In this document: positions 1-20,646 of the stretch, one piece after another
Numbering within the stretch: position 1 is the first letter of the stretch
Layout: each line of letters begins with the position of its first letter
Origin: Salvelinus alpinus
Taxonomy: Eukaryota > Chordata > Actinopteri > Salmoniformes > Salmonidae
Assembly (NCBI RefSeq): GCF_045679555.1
Contig: NC_092120.1
Coordinates: forward strand, 13,629,805-13,693,804
Direction of reading: 5' to 3'
Length of the DNA: 64,000 bases
Translations under genes and position numbers: made by a program
The notes under the pieces: model-generated
The model's input: the letters and a program-made list of their open reading frames with translations, nothing else
What the model was told of the DNA's origin: nothing
Database searches by the model: none

Positions 1-562
1 ATATTTTATCTATGGAAATTTGAATGCAATGAATTGTCGTGCCATTCATCCCGCGCCATCATCTCATGTTTCAGCATGATAATGCAAGGCCCCATGTCGC
101 AAGGATCTGTACACAGTTCCTGGAAGCTGAAAATGTCCCAGTTCTTCCTTGACCTGCACAATGTCACCCATTGAGCATGTTTGGAATGCTCTGGATCTAC
201 ATGTACGACTGTGTTCCAGTTCCCGCCAATATCCAGCAACTTCGCACAGCCATTGAAGAGGAGTGGGACAACATTCCAGAGGCCACAATAAATAGCCTGA
301 TCAACTCAATGTGAGAAGATGTGTCGCTCTGCATGAGGCAAATGGTGGTCACCAGATACTGACTAGTTTTCCGATCCAAGCCCCTACTTTTTTTTTGAAG
401 GTATCTGTGACCAACAGATGCGTATCTGTATTCCCAGTCATGTGAAATCCATAGATTAGGGCCTAAATCATTTATTTCAATTGACTGATTACCTTATATG
501 AACTGTAACTCATTAATATCTTTGAAATTGTTGCATGCTGTATTTATATTTTTGTTCAGTGT
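1..562 (+). mobile_element. Tc1-like transposon, 3' part
   Basis: The plus strand carries a decayed C-terminal third of a Tc1/mariner transposase: the D-N-A-R-P-H-V-A motif near 75-105, then a P-I-E-H-V-W-D-like block near 172-195 and an E-E-E-W-D-N-I-P block near 256-280. Frame breaks make it non-coding. The A/T-rich tail to about 560 matches, in reverse, the two halves of a related copy at 38278-41280. It lies in a PBX intron upstream of the first visible PBX exon. The left end is outside the window. Confidence 0.8.
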
Positions 563-624
563 AATAGGAGACATTGTAACTCTTATTTACCATGAATCAG
601 ATTGACAGAACTTTCTTGTTGCAG

Positions 625-4100
<3,476 letters not shown>

Positions 4101-4645
4101 TGGCCCCGCCCCCTTTGGGTCGATGACATAGATGGAAAGATTGACAACGGAAAAAGACTGAAAGAATGATATCACTCTTACTTGGCTGCAGTTTTTGTAT
4201 GTCTTTTCAGTTTCTTACTGTCCAATGATACTGTTCATTATGTTTGTATGAGCTGAGTATGTGTGTGTGATGTTTTGTATTGGGATCATGGGTTTTTGTT
4301 TTCCACTACTTTATATGTTACTGTGGTATGTAGGCAGAGAGGCTTGGGAAATTGCGTTACCATTGTTTTATTAGGCTATATTATTAATGCTGTTATTACA
4401 AATATTTTAGGATTTTCATTTAAAGCTCAGATATAGTTGCATTTAGAGGATGTGGGGGCAATATAGAAAATCCAAAGATTTAGTGTGTTTGTTTTCTCTT
4501 TTCTACTGGGCTTGTTTGTCTGTGTGTCTATATCATGAATGAAGTGTGTGTGCTGGTTACATTAACGGTTTGAATGAGTATATCAACAGTGCTGTCATTC
4601 TGTACAGTGAGTGAAAAACACCTGTATTCTCTCTACCTCTTTTAC

Positions 4646-4651
4646 AATAAA
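4646..4651 (+). terminator. PBX poly(A) signal
   Basis: AATAAA lies 546 bp after the PBX stop, followed by a GT-rich stretch (GTCAGTTGGTCTGTCTTG). It gives a short 3' UTR. The converging Notch-like gene has its own signal about 160 bp away. Confidence 0.7.
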
Positions 4652-4807
4652 GTCTCTGTATTCACAGTCAGTTGGTCTGTCTTGATTGGTTGATATCAGC
4701 ATAAGAGAGACGGGTCACTCCCTAATATGGCAGATGAAAAAAATAATTGCACATGAATCATTTCATAGTTTATTGATTTAGATATTTAGAGTAAATGAAG
4801 TTACTCA

Positions 4808-4813
4808 TTTATT
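4808..4813 (-). terminator. Notch-like gene poly(A) signal
   Basis: AATAAA on the minus strand (TTTATT on plus), 123 bp after the stop of the Notch-like gene. PBX and this gene are convergent and nearly touch. Confidence 0.55.
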
Positions 4814-4935
4814 GACTGAGTTTATATCCCGTCTGTCAATCTGCTGTTATTTAGGGGCAAGGAGCCTGTTACAGAAAATGTAAAAAGCACATGATTGACA
4901 TGGTATTTGGGGTAATTTTAGCAGAGCCCTCTCCT

Positions 4936-10383
<5,448 letters not shown>

Positions 10384-10724
10384 TGGGCGAAGCAGGTCCC
10401 AGAGAGGAGGATGGAGACGGCAGTAGTCTACTCTCTCTCACTATCCTCCGAGCTTTACCAGTGCAGTTACTAGGTCCAATGCCTTGGTCCGGCTATGGCA
10501 GGTCCGGCAGGTCTGTACTCCGCCAAAGTGTCGTGAGGTATCTCTCTGGGTATCTTCTGGAGAAGACCGCGTTCGCAATTGGACCGTGTGAACAGTTTAT
10601 GTCTAAAGTGTACACTCTATCCTCCAGTGCTGCTACCACCCACCTCCCTCTCTCCAATTCTTCTTCAGAAGCACTGCGGATATGTGGACAACTTCCTGCC
10701 ACTGTGTGGAAAAGAATAGGAGCG

Positions 10725-10726
10725 GG

Positions 10727-10802
<76 letters not shown>
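10725..10802. repeat. (GT)n microsatellite
   Basis: A GT run of about 75 bp, roughly 340 bp upstream of the Notch-like start codon (minus strand), in the shared upstream region with tap2. Confidence 0.97.
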
Positions 10803-10805
<3 letters not shown>

Positions 10806-10880
10806 TGGTCTTTGTGTGAGTCTGCAGTCAGTTTTTCTACTGATTTCAATATCTCAGGATGTAATCTTTCAAATGAACCA

Positions 10881-11030
10881 GGCCCTGTATTCATAAAGCA
10901 TCTCAGAATAGGAGTAGCGATCTAGCCCCCCCCCCCCCCTGTTCATGCAATCATTTTAATTACGTTAAAAAAGGCTAAACAGATCCTAAATCAGTACTCC
11001 TTCTCTGAGTCACATTATGAATACAGGCCC
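10881..11030. mobile_element. Small inverted-repeat element (MITE-like)
   Basis: The ends GGCCCTGTATTCATAA and (reversed) TTATGAATACAGGCCC are near-perfect inverted repeats around a 150-bp non-coding interior that contains a C-run. Confidence 0.65.
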
Positions 11031-12202
11031 AGGAGTAGGCCTGCATATGTCACTTTTTTACCTCCCATGCAGGAGCATGCTCTCTGCATTTAAAAAAAAA
11101 GACATAATCTTATCTACTGAAAACTACAAATAAAACGATTTCAAAATCTCAAAGAAGAGATAATAACCTCCAGGAATGTGGTGGGTCTTAAAATAGACAT
11201 ATACAACTGCAGCACCTTATGTCACCTGTCTCAAATGAAAGGATGGATCCAGGAACAGGAAACTAGGGGGTTCTACTTTCATCCTTAACCTCAGGACTCA
11301 TCAATTGTGCCAAGAAACAGCCTCACAGCAGGTGGTACAACAACGACTGTGTGCCTTTTCAATTTTTTTTGCGAGGGTCTATTTCAGGCTAAGGCATACT
11401 ACTTACTCATTACCTTCATTTGAGTTATTTGAGCAAAAACCTAGAATCGTTTTTAAAAAAAAATTATATGATGAGTTTATATAAACCTATATAAAACATT
11501 AGGCTGCTGTGCATTGTCAAGGGGGAATATGCAATAGATGATCATGAAAATAATGTATCGATGATGGAGTAGTGATAACGATTATGATTATCATCGTGTA
11601 GGTCATCAAGCTTTCCACACGATGTCGCTGTTCTACATGAGATTCCTTTCAAATTCAAAGGTGAATCAGCCAGTAAGTCATTTACTGTACAACATTTTCA
11701 GATATATCAAGCCCGTACACAGTAATCACCTACTCGTTTCACATAAAGCATAGCATAGTATAATTAATCTAAAATCGGCATTTGCCAAACTCAGTATGGC
11801 ATGGCAAGAGGGGGCTGGTCGTTCATGAGAGACTTTCCAGTTATGTACTTTCGGGTTTTGGTAGGAAGCACAATCACCAACTTGAACGTGGGGTCCTCCA
11901 GTCCAGTCGCAGACTGCAGTATAACTAAATTAATACTAAGATGGCCCTTTGTATGATATGAGGGTGTAACATAGAATATAGGCTAGATCTATTCTTAATA
12001 GATATAGGCTATCGTTTCCTTGACATTCAGAAGAAATTGCAACCTCACTCGTAAGAGCCCACATGCAAACGTGAGTAATCTATCTTTTCAAAAAATTATT
12101 TGCGTGTTATATTGTATTATATATTACATAATGCATTGTAATGTGTTAATACCATTCGTCTTATCCATCCTGAAGCCTAAAACGACTGAAATTCACCTAG
12201 TT
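11031..12202. other. Intergenic, divergent upstream region of the Notch-like gene and tap2
   Basis: No coding exon, RNA gene or recognised repeat is seen here. The stretch is A/T-rich. It separates the minus-strand Notch-like start (10383) from the plus-strand tap2 start (12483) and so contains the promoter space of both. Confidence 0.6.
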
Positions 12203-12214
12203 GAAAGTGAAAGT
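12203..12214 (+). promoter_or_regulatory. ISRE / IRF element upstream of tap2
   Basis: GAAAGTGAAAGT fits the GAAANNGAAA core of interferon-stimulated response elements. It lies 269 bp before the tap2 start. TAP genes are interferon-inducible in vertebrates, which makes the position plausible. Function is inferred from motif and place only. Confidence 0.6.
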
Positions 12215-12482
12215 AAAAATGAAGCCAGCTATTTTTCATTAAATGGTCACACCTTCCAATATTTTCAGATAATCTATGTCCCAGGGGTTTAATTGGGATT
12301 TTGTGTGAACTAATTCCCAAATGTCCACTTTTTCCATAATAGGCTATAAACAGATCTATGTGAACATTTCATTTTCCATATGGTATCCCACTTAGTCCTC
12401 CTCAATATAACCCTGATGTTCCTCAACCTCATTATCTATCTCTCCCAACCTCCTGTTCTAGAGCCTGTTCGGAATACCGAAA

Positions 12483-15400
12483 ATGAACTTCTCTCCGCTG
12501 TTCTTCCTGTGCATGGATGTGTGTGTGGTGCAGACAGTCCGCTTGGCCCAACTCTCCCCTCTCCTCCTCCCCCATCCCCTCATCACCTTGTGGGGTGGAA
12601 GCCTGCTCCGTGCCGGCCTCCACCTCTTTCTCACCTTCACATTCCCTGGAAGTCCCCTATGGATGAGCAGCTTCGAGGGGCTCCAGAGCATGGGTGTCCT
12701 CTGCTTCCACTGCCCAATCTACATCAGCCTTCTCTGGGCATGTGCCCAGTCCATCCTGGGGCAGCTATGGGGATGGCACTCCTGGCAGGGGGTGGGTGAC
12801 AAGTTTATATTGCTATAATTATGTTAATATATATATATATCCTATTATATATTAATATATATACCCTTTTTGTTTTAAAAATTGATAAACCAAACAGACT
12901 AAAATTACATGTTTTTCAGCTACTTCAGGGCTACTGCGTAACAGTCGTAGCATGGTTGTACTGGACACGCTACGTCCCTTCTCTTCTTACCAAGCCCACC
13001 AAGGAACCACAGAAGAAGACTGGGGCCTCTCTAGAGAAACTGATGGGATACATGAAGCCTTATATCATACGCTTTGGAGCCGTGCTGAGTCTTGTCGTCA
13101 TCTCTTCTCTTGGTGAGATGGCTATTCCCCACTACACCGGCCGAATGACAGACTGGATTATGAATGAAGACGAGCCTGAAGCCTTCACTTACGCCATCAC
13201 GGTCATGTCTCTGATTACAGTCATGAGGTATAGTACAGCATATATCAATAATTGGTGATGTGATAGTCTTGAGTCCTTCCAATTGATGCTCAGTGTTTGA
13301 TATTCCGGTTTAATTTTGAGGTTTCAAGTGTCCTAACCACTTTCATCGGGCATTTATTGTAATGATACTGTAGTAACGTGTTTATTTGTTCTCCTTCTCC
13401 CATCTCTACCATTCAGTGCTGTGTGTGAGTTTGTGTGTGACCTCATCTACAACATCACCATGAGTCGCATCCATACCTCCATCCAGGGCCTAGTCTTCCA
13501 GTCGGTGCTGAAGCAGGAGATCGCTTTCTTTGACAAAGCTCAGACAGGTGAGTCACATCTCATTGCAATCTACAGGTAACTGCCTAAATAAATTAAATAC
13601 CAACATAAAGTGTCTTAATAGGGCGTTGGGCCACCACTAGCCGCCAGAATAGCTTCAATGTTCCCTGACATAGATTCTACAAGTGTCTGAAGCTTTATTG
13701 GAGGGATTGACACCATTCTTCCATGAGAAATTGAATAATTTCTTGTTTTGTTGATGGTGGTGGAAAACGCTGTCTCAGGCGCCGCTCCAGAATCCCCCAT
13801 AATTGTTCAGTTGGGTTGAGATCTGGTGACTGAGACACACACACACACACCCATTAACCCCCTATACTGCTTTGAGACCCCTCTTTCAAAGTCACTGAGA
13901 TCTCTTCTTCTAGCCATGGTAGCCAAAATAATGGGCAGCTGGACATATTTATACATGACCCTAAGCGTGGTGGGATGTTCATTGCTTAATTAACTCAGGA
14001 ACCACACCTGGGTGGAAGCACCTGCTTTCAATATACTATGTATCCCTCATTTGCTAAAGTGATTTCTTTATTTTGGCAGTTACCTGTACTTTACCTTTCT
14101 TAAATATATTTTTTTATACAGTTGCTGGTTTACTAATTGATTAAGCTAACTGATTAACACATACTGTATGTCCAAAGTGACGTGCAAAGGAGAGTATCTT
14201 AATAAACATGAGTGATCCTGTCAAGAGTATTGTGCAGATCTTTCATTTCTTCAAAGTATATATATATTAATGCTTTATGCTATATATATGTGATATATAT
14301 TTGCACGCCGTCCCCTCCAAGGGGCTAACTTAACCTATGACCTTTGTTCTAGGTGACCTTGTGTCACGCATCACCACGGACATCAACGACATGAGTGAGT
14401 CTCTGAGTAAGAAGTTGAGTCTGCTGATGTGGTACTTCATGCGGGTCACTTTCCTCTTCATCTTCATGCTCAATCTCTCCTGGAAGCTGTCACTCTTCAC
14501 CGCTATGGGGCTTCCTATCATCTGGGTCATACCAAAGATATCCGGCAAGTGGTTCCAGGTACAGGAAATCAGACCTTTTCTAACCTATTGTTGAAGTAGC
14601 CTGGTCCCAGATCTGTTTGCGCCTTTTGGACAAAATGTATGGGGTGACAATGTCAATAAGAGTTGGCTAGACAGCATAAACAGATCTGGGACCAGGCTAT
14701 AGTGGGGGTAGTTTTGTGAACTACTGAACACTCCCGTGATGTTTCGTGTTTGCATACATCTTGATTCTACAAGTTACAGTCACCAAAAATAGCACTACAA
14801 AGCAGACAGAACAGAATGTTACCTGACCAATCAGAAGGTAACTGTGAATATTGTTTTTGTCCCAGGAGCTCGGTGCGAAGGTTCAAAAGTCACTAGCCCA
14901 GGCCAATGACGTTGCCACGGAGACCTTCTCCTCTATGAAGACAGTACGCAGCTTCGCCAACGAGGAGGGCGAGACGGAGCGCTACAGGAAGAGGCTGGAG
15001 AAGACCTACTCTCTGAATAAAGAGGAAGCAGTAGCCTGCGCAGCCTCAACCTGGACCAACAGCGTGAGTCTCAGCTTCAATTGTAAACGGTCACAGTGTG
15101 AGAGCAATTTATCAAATTCAGTTCCGAAGAGCTTGGATTGCACATTGACTCACGAGGGTGCATGAATTTGTCTGTAATAAGGGCCCTGAGTTTTTCCTGG
15201 CCATGTGAACTGACTAGGGAAAGCTCTGGGCCATTGTTATAGACTATAACTACTGTAGGTCCCAGAGTTTTTCCTGGTTACATGATCTGGAACACTCTGT
15301 TCCCTAGTCATAATCAATAGTCACCCCATCTGTCTCCCTCTCAGATGTCAAGCCTGTTCCTGAAGGTCAGTATCCTGTACTATGGCGGTAGTCTGGTGAC

Positions 15401-17321
15401 AGGGGGGACCGTCAGCAGTGGGAACCTGGTGGCCTTTGTGATCTATGAGCTCCAGTTGTCCTCTGCTGTGGAGGTAAGGCCATAGATGAACAATCTCCAT
15501 CCAATCTACCCGCAGCCATCTTATGCTTGATCCCTACTGCCAAATCCAAACAGACCTAAATGTACACGCCCTAACACGGCACTGCCAAGTTGTTCTACAG
15601 CAAAATAGGGGTCAAAATGATTCATCATTATCACAACATTTTAATCATAACTAGAGTTTTGAGTAGCAACATTTTGACAGTCACTTACTGGTGCCGCTTT
15701 TACACCTCCTGTCTGACAGGTCGTGATGTTGTGTTACCCAAGTGTGATGAGGGCAATCGGTGGTTCTGAGAAGATATTTGAGTATGTGGACCGACAGCCC
15801 CATGTTCCTCCAGAAGGCACCCTTGCCCCACAGAAACTTGAGGGACATGTTCAGTTCAAGAATGTCATATTTACCTACCCTACCAGGGAAGATACACCTG
15901 TGCTCAAGGTATCTACAGTATATTTACAGTATACTGTATACACATATACTGGATATGAATTAAAATAACATACATTAAATCTCAATTTCTCTCAGGGCCT
16001 GTCTCTGGAGCTGAGGCCTGGGCAGATCACTGCCCTTGTGGGGGCTTCTGGAGCAGGGAAAAGCACCTGTGTGAGCCTGCTGGAGAGGTTCTACCTGCCC
16101 CAGGAAGGAGAGATCCTATTGGATGGACAGCCACTGAACAGCTACAAGAACCAGTACCTACACGACCAGGTCATTACGAACAGCAATGGAAGCAATGTTA
16201 CTCTTACCCTAAGCTATATTAGTGCCTAACATAATTAGCTACCAGCCTTTAAAGAAAATTACATGATCACAATGTTTGCCGAGAAGTTATTAACCAACTA
16301 AATGCATTATCTAAATGAATAATTTCTCTCAGATCAGTGTGGTGAGTCAGGAGCCGGTGTTGTTTGCTCGTTCTGTCAAGGAGAACATCAAATATGGCAG
16401 AGATGATGCCACTGATGAGGAGATGTACCAGGCTGCTGAGCTGGCCAATGCCCACAAGTTCATCTCTGACCTGCCCAATGTCTATGATACAGGTATGTCT
16501 CAAAAGCTTCATTCATAGTGACTTCATCCAGATAGGATTGGTAATATTGTTTCTTTGGGGCTTTGTTTAGTCCATACTGATAGAAAGTTACACTTTTCTC
16601 TGCATAGCTTTGACTTTGAACTGTTAGTGCTTTTCCTTCATTAACCTACTGATGACATGATTGTAGTGGATGTGTGTTATCCAGCTCTACTGTTCATACT
16701 TAATTGTTGTTCTTTATTCCACAGATGCCGGGGAGAAGGGAGGCCAGGTTTCAGGAGGGCAGAAGCAACGCATTGCCATCGCCAGAGCTCTGATCAGACA
16801 GCCTCGGATTCTAGTGCTGGACGATGCCACCAGTAACTTGGACACAGAGAGCGAGCATTTGGTAGGAGAACTCTGAATCTTGTTATCTTTCACTACAACA
16901 GACTGACAGATCTATTTTTTGGGGGGGATAATCAGTTGCTGTTGATAATTTACTCACAATATAACCCAATGGAGGCTGTTTCCTTCCCTAACATTAAATA
17001 TTGATTTACAGTGTATTTTAATCTCAGCTAATCTCTGACAGTTCAGTGGCTTTAATTCAAACATACTCATCATGTTTCTCTCCATGTCTTTAGGTCCACC
17101 AAGCTCTGCTCAACAATTCAATCCCCTGCTCAGTGCTGCTGATTGCTCATAAGCTGAGCACTGTGGCGAAGGCCAATCACATTGTCGTTCTCGAGGAGGG
17201 AAAGGTGCTAGAGGAGGGGAGCCATGTTGCGCTGCTGGAGAAAGGTGGAACCTATGCTGACCTGGTGAACAAGCAGAACACTGGCTTCCAGCGTAAAGAA
17301 GGGGAGGAGCTAAACAACTAA
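12483..17321 (+). CDS. tap2: TAP2-type peptide transporter (ABCB3 family)
   Basis: Eleven exons: 12483-12791, 12920-13227, 13417-13547, 14353-14558, 14866-15063, 15345-15473, 15720-15908, 15996-16169, 16333-16492, 16725-16861, 17094-17321. Phases join; 2169 nt, 722 aa. TAP2 pairs with TAP1 in the ER membrane and pumps cytosolic peptides to MHC class I. Residues 1-103 are a hydrophobic N-terminal domain. The transmembrane domain follows ([30 protein letters not shown]). The nucleotide-binding domain has Walker [10 protein letters not shown] near 506, Q-loop SQEPVLF, signature VSGGQ near 610, Walker B ILVLDD with D-loop NLD, and H-loop LLIAH. The residue after Walker B is Asp (LDDATS), not Glu. 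TAP2 rather than TAP1 or TAPL is judged from overall resemblance (DAGEKG before the signature) and linkage to BRD2. Which salmonid TAP2 copy it is cannot be told. Confidence 0.9.
13573..14086. mobile_element. Non-autonomous DNA transposon in tap2 intron 3
   Basis: Perfect 12-bp inverted ends, CAGGTAACTGCC at 13573-13584 and GGCAGTTACCTG at 14075-14086, flanked by TA on both sides, as in Tc1/mariner insertions. The interior (about 490 bp) has no intact transposase. Confidence 0.8.
14598..14698. mobile_element. 101-bp MITE in tap2 intron 4
   Basis: Perfect 21-bp inverted ends beginning AGCCTGGTCCCAGATCTG (14598-14618 and 14678-14698) with a 59-bp interior. The same terminal sequence is the core of the 78-bp PBX intron array at 3053-3757. 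Confidence 0.85.
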
Positions 17322-17680
17322 AACAGAGGCTCCAATCCCATGACACTCCTCAATGTAAACTGAAATCCCACTTCTGCCACCAGCTCACATTTTCAACATT
17401 ATTACCTACTAGTTCTACTACATCGCATATGCTTAGCAATACTCGTGAGATCATAGCATCAAACATTTGTTAAATAATCATATTCCCCCCTGATTTTGAG
17501 GTACTGATTACAAGAATAGTCCTGTAATATAAGAGGTTTCATACAAAGAGCACATTTCTATGTTCAACTTTATATTTGCACTATAGTGTATCTTAAGTAT
17601 TCTTTATGCCCCAAATGCCTTTTGTATTTATTTTTACATTTATTTTTGTTAAATTGTTCTCCCACATTTGTGTTCTGCCT

Positions 17681-17792
17681 TTTTATTTTACCTTTATTTA
17701 ACTAGGCAAGTCAGTTAAGAACAAATTCTTATTTTCAATGACGGCCTAGGAACAGTGGGTTAACTGCCTTGTTCAGGGGCAGAACGACAGAT
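17681..17792 (-). mobile_element. HpaI-type SINE, truncated, in tap2 3' region
   Basis: Reverse-oriented tail half of a salmonid tRNA-derived SINE: CAAGTCAGTTAAGAACAAAT, AATGACGGCCTAGGAACAG and a GTTAAC (HpaI) site. It lies between the tap2 stop and its likely poly(A) signal, so it may be part of the 3' UTR. Confidence 0.8.
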
Positions 17793-17886
17793 ATAAATAG
17801 GGATCCCAAAGAATGTTTTGTTTTCTGTGTACATTGTCTTCAAGGCTGTACAATACAGGAGCCTTTTCCTGTTCTGTGTTAATGAC

Positions 17887-17892
17887 AATAAA
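17887..17892 (+). terminator. tap2 candidate poly(A) signal
   Basis: AATAAA, 566 bp after the tap2 stop, is the first good match downstream. Confidence 0.5.
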
Positions 17893-18240
17893 CATTCTGC
17901 TCTCTGAAATAATTTCTTCATTTCGTATCTGAATGTGGGGGAATGGTTACATAATAACAGCATGATGTGTATGTTTTGCAGTTGATCTGTATTATTGTGG
18001 GAAATGCCTAATGTCATGCTTTCACTTATTCTTTCCTTTGCTACAGGCCTAGATAATGATGCCAAAGGCCAAGCCGAATCGCATACATTGACCTCCAGCA
18101 ATACTGTTAGTGTTTAGAGGGTATTTCCAATGACGGCAATACGATGCTTAACACAGGCAGTTTCATAACAGTTGCAATAGCATAGTTTTAGGTCCACAAA
18201 CGTACACACTGCTGGAGCAGCCAGATACTGCAGCAGTAGC

Positions 18241-18300
18241 AGCACAGACAAGGGGTAACCAGCACAGACAAGGGGTAACCAGCACAGACAAGGGGTAACC
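18241..18300. repeat. 20-bp unit repeated exactly three times
   Basis: AGCACAGACAAGGGGTAACC occurs three times in direct tandem without a mismatch. No function is seen. The area 17893-18600 otherwise shows no gene. Confidence 0.95.
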
Positions 18301-18615
18301 ACACACGTCACAGGGGCTGTAAGCATCCATTTAGAACGTTTTCTCACCACCAAATATGTTGTTGAGAGGAAGTCCAGTCGTGGACATACACATGGTTAGC
18401 AGATGTTATTGCGAGTGTAGCAAAATGCTTGTGCTTCTAGTTTACGACAATGCAGCAATAACTAACATGTAATCTAACAATTCCACAACAACTACCTAAT
18501 ACACACAAATCTAAGTAAAGGAATGGAATAAGAATATATACATATAAATATATGGATGAGCAATGACAGAGCAGCATAGGCAAGATGCACTAGATGGTAT
18601 AAAATACAGTATATA

Positions 18616-19159
18616 TGTAACGGATGTGAAATGGCTAGCTAGTTAGCGGTTGTCCGCGCTAATAGCGTTTCAATCGGTTACGTCACTCGCTTTGAGACCC
18701 TGAAGTAGTGGTTCCCCTTGCTCTGCAAGGGCCGTGGCTTTTGTGGAGCGATGGGGAACGACGCTTCGTGGGTGACTGTTGTTGATGTGTACAGAGGGTC
18801 CCTGGTTTGCGCCCGTGTCGGGGCGAGGGGACGGTCTAAAGTTATACTGTTACATCGATGCTGTTGACCCGGATCACTGGTTGCTGCGGAAAAGGAGGAG
18901 GTTGAAGGGGGTTGAGTGTAACGGATGTGAAATGGCTAGCTAGTTAGTTAGCGGTGGTGCGCGCTAATAGCCTTTCAATCGATTACGTCACTTGCTCTGA
19001 GACCTTGAAGTAGGGTTTCCCCTTGCTCTGCAAGGGCCGCGGCTTTTGTGGAGCGATGGGTAACGATGCTTCGTGGGTGACTGTTGTTGATGTGTGCAGA
19101 GGGTCCCTGGTTCGCGCCCGTGTCAGGGCGAGGGGCCGGTCTAAAGTTATACTGTTACA
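18616..19159 (+). mobile_element. Two-LTR miniature retroelement (TRIM-like, family 1)
   Basis: Two direct repeats, 18616-18854 (239 bp) and 18917-19159 (243 bp), each begin TGTAACGG and end CTGTTACA. They enclose only 62 bp (18855-18916), which ends in a purine-rich tract (GGAAAAGGAGGAGG) like a polypurine tract. TATA flanks both sides (18612-18615, 19160-19163) as a 4-bp target duplication. Each LTR contains an A-box-like TGGAGCGATGGG (19049-19060 in the second) and a B-box-like GGTTCGCGCCC (19109-19119), as in tRNA genes. There is no coding capacity. A complete solo copy is at 29790-30026 and a truncated one at 37583-37780. Confidence 0.75.
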
Positions 19160-19214
19160 TATACATATGAGATGAGTAATGCAAGATATGTAAACATTAT
19201 TAAAGTGGCATTAT

Positions 19215-19830
19215 TATTATTATAATTTGTTAACTTGGCTTTCGAAGACCTTAGAAAGGCAGGGTAGGATAGATATAGGTCTGTAACAGTTTGGGTCTAG
19301 AGTGTCTCCCCCTTTGAAGAGGAGCATGACCGCGGCAGCTTTCCAATCTTTGGGAATCTCAGACGATACGAAAGAGAGGTTGAACAGGCTAGTTATAGGG
19401 GTTGCAACAATTTCTGCGGATAATTTTAGAAAGAGAGGGTTCAGATTGTCTAGCCCAGTTGATTTGTAGAGGTCCAGACTTTGCAACTCTTCCAAAACAT
19501 CAGCTATCTGGATTTGGGTGAAGGAGAAATGGGGGGAGGCTTGGGCAAGTTGCTGTGGGGGGTGCAGGGCTGTTGACCGGGGTAGGGATAGCCAGGTGGA
19601 AGGCATGGCCAGCCGTAGAAAAATGCTTTTTGAAATTCTCAATTATCGTGGATTTATCGGTGGTGTTTCCTAGCCTCAGTGCAGTGGGCAGCTGGGAGGA
19701 GGTGCTCTTATTCTCAATGAACTTTACAGTGTCCCAGAACTTTTTGGAGTTTGTGCTACAGGATGCAAATTTCTGTTTGAAAAAGCTAGCCTTTGCTTTC
19801 CTAACTGCCTGTGTATATTAGTTGTAGGAC
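19215..19830 (-). mobile_element. LINE reverse-transcriptase relic
   Basis: The minus strand encodes part of a non-LTR reverse transcriptase, with STGLDNLNPLFLK, IPKDWKAAAVMLLFKGGD and CYRPISILPCLSKVFE, over about 140 residues before frame decay. It may be the 5' part of the same LINE type as 51510-52960. The surrounding 18.4-20.0 kb also looks repeat-derived. Confidence 0.75.
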
Positions 19831-19989
19831 GGCCGGGGTGTTAAGTGACTTGTGATCCATTTATTAAAGTGGCCAATGATTTCAAGTTTGTATGTAGGCA
19901 GCAGCCTCTGTGTTAGTGATGGCTGTTTAACAGTCTGATTGCCTTGAGATCGAAGCTGTTTTTCAGGATGGAACTAGGTAAGGATGGAA

Positions 19990-20646
19990 CTAGGTGAAAT
20001 TGGGCTGACATTCTGCACATTTTCTCATTGATGAAACATCTGATGTCAATAATTTTTGCTGTTCCCAAAACTAGAATGTTACGAACACAGTGCACTAAGT
20101 TTTATAGACCTGACGCTTTGCGAAAGGTTTAAAATATGCCATTGTTTAGGAGTGCACGGTCGAATTGACTTTGTGCACACACACACTTCACATAGGCGTT
20201 TTTCATGGAAATATGCAAATAGATGTTACAACGTGCCAATAGGATCTCGCTAGCTCATGCTTGGCTTTACCCACATTGCTTGTTTCATTTGCTCACACTG
20301 TAAACGACACAGATGAACTGTCTTGGTTTAGATATAAATATATTTGGTAGTGGGTCCACCACAGCTCAACTGTCGTAACACCATAGCAACAGTATTTGTT
20401 TAATTTGTTTCCCCATTAGCTTTTGCTGAGGCAGCAACTATCTATTCTCGTCCAAAAAAACACAAAACATGACAAGTACAAAACACTGGTACATTGATAG
20501 ACAGTCACACACATTTTTAACCCAACGATATATAACAATAAAATAATAATAATATAAACAATACAAGTAAAACAAATAATGTTTGTCTGCATGTGCTTGT
20601 CCCCTCAAAGTCCCCGCTGATCCATGACATGTTGTTTAATCTATTT
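19990..20646. other. Gene-free stretch
   Basis: No coding exon, RNA or recognisable transposon end is seen between the LINE relic and the piggyBac-like element. The stretch is A/T-rich. Confidence 0.5.

Noticed and set aside
19040-19125. Possible functional tRNA gene in family 1 LTR
   Set aside because: A- and B-like boxes are present but no cloverleaf closes. It repeats in every LTR copy.
18616-19159. Tandem SINE dimer instead of a two-LTR element
   Set aside because: TG...CA ends, a purine tract, a 4-bp duplication around the dimer and a solo copy with its own 4-bp duplication fit integrase-type insertion better. Not fully excluded.
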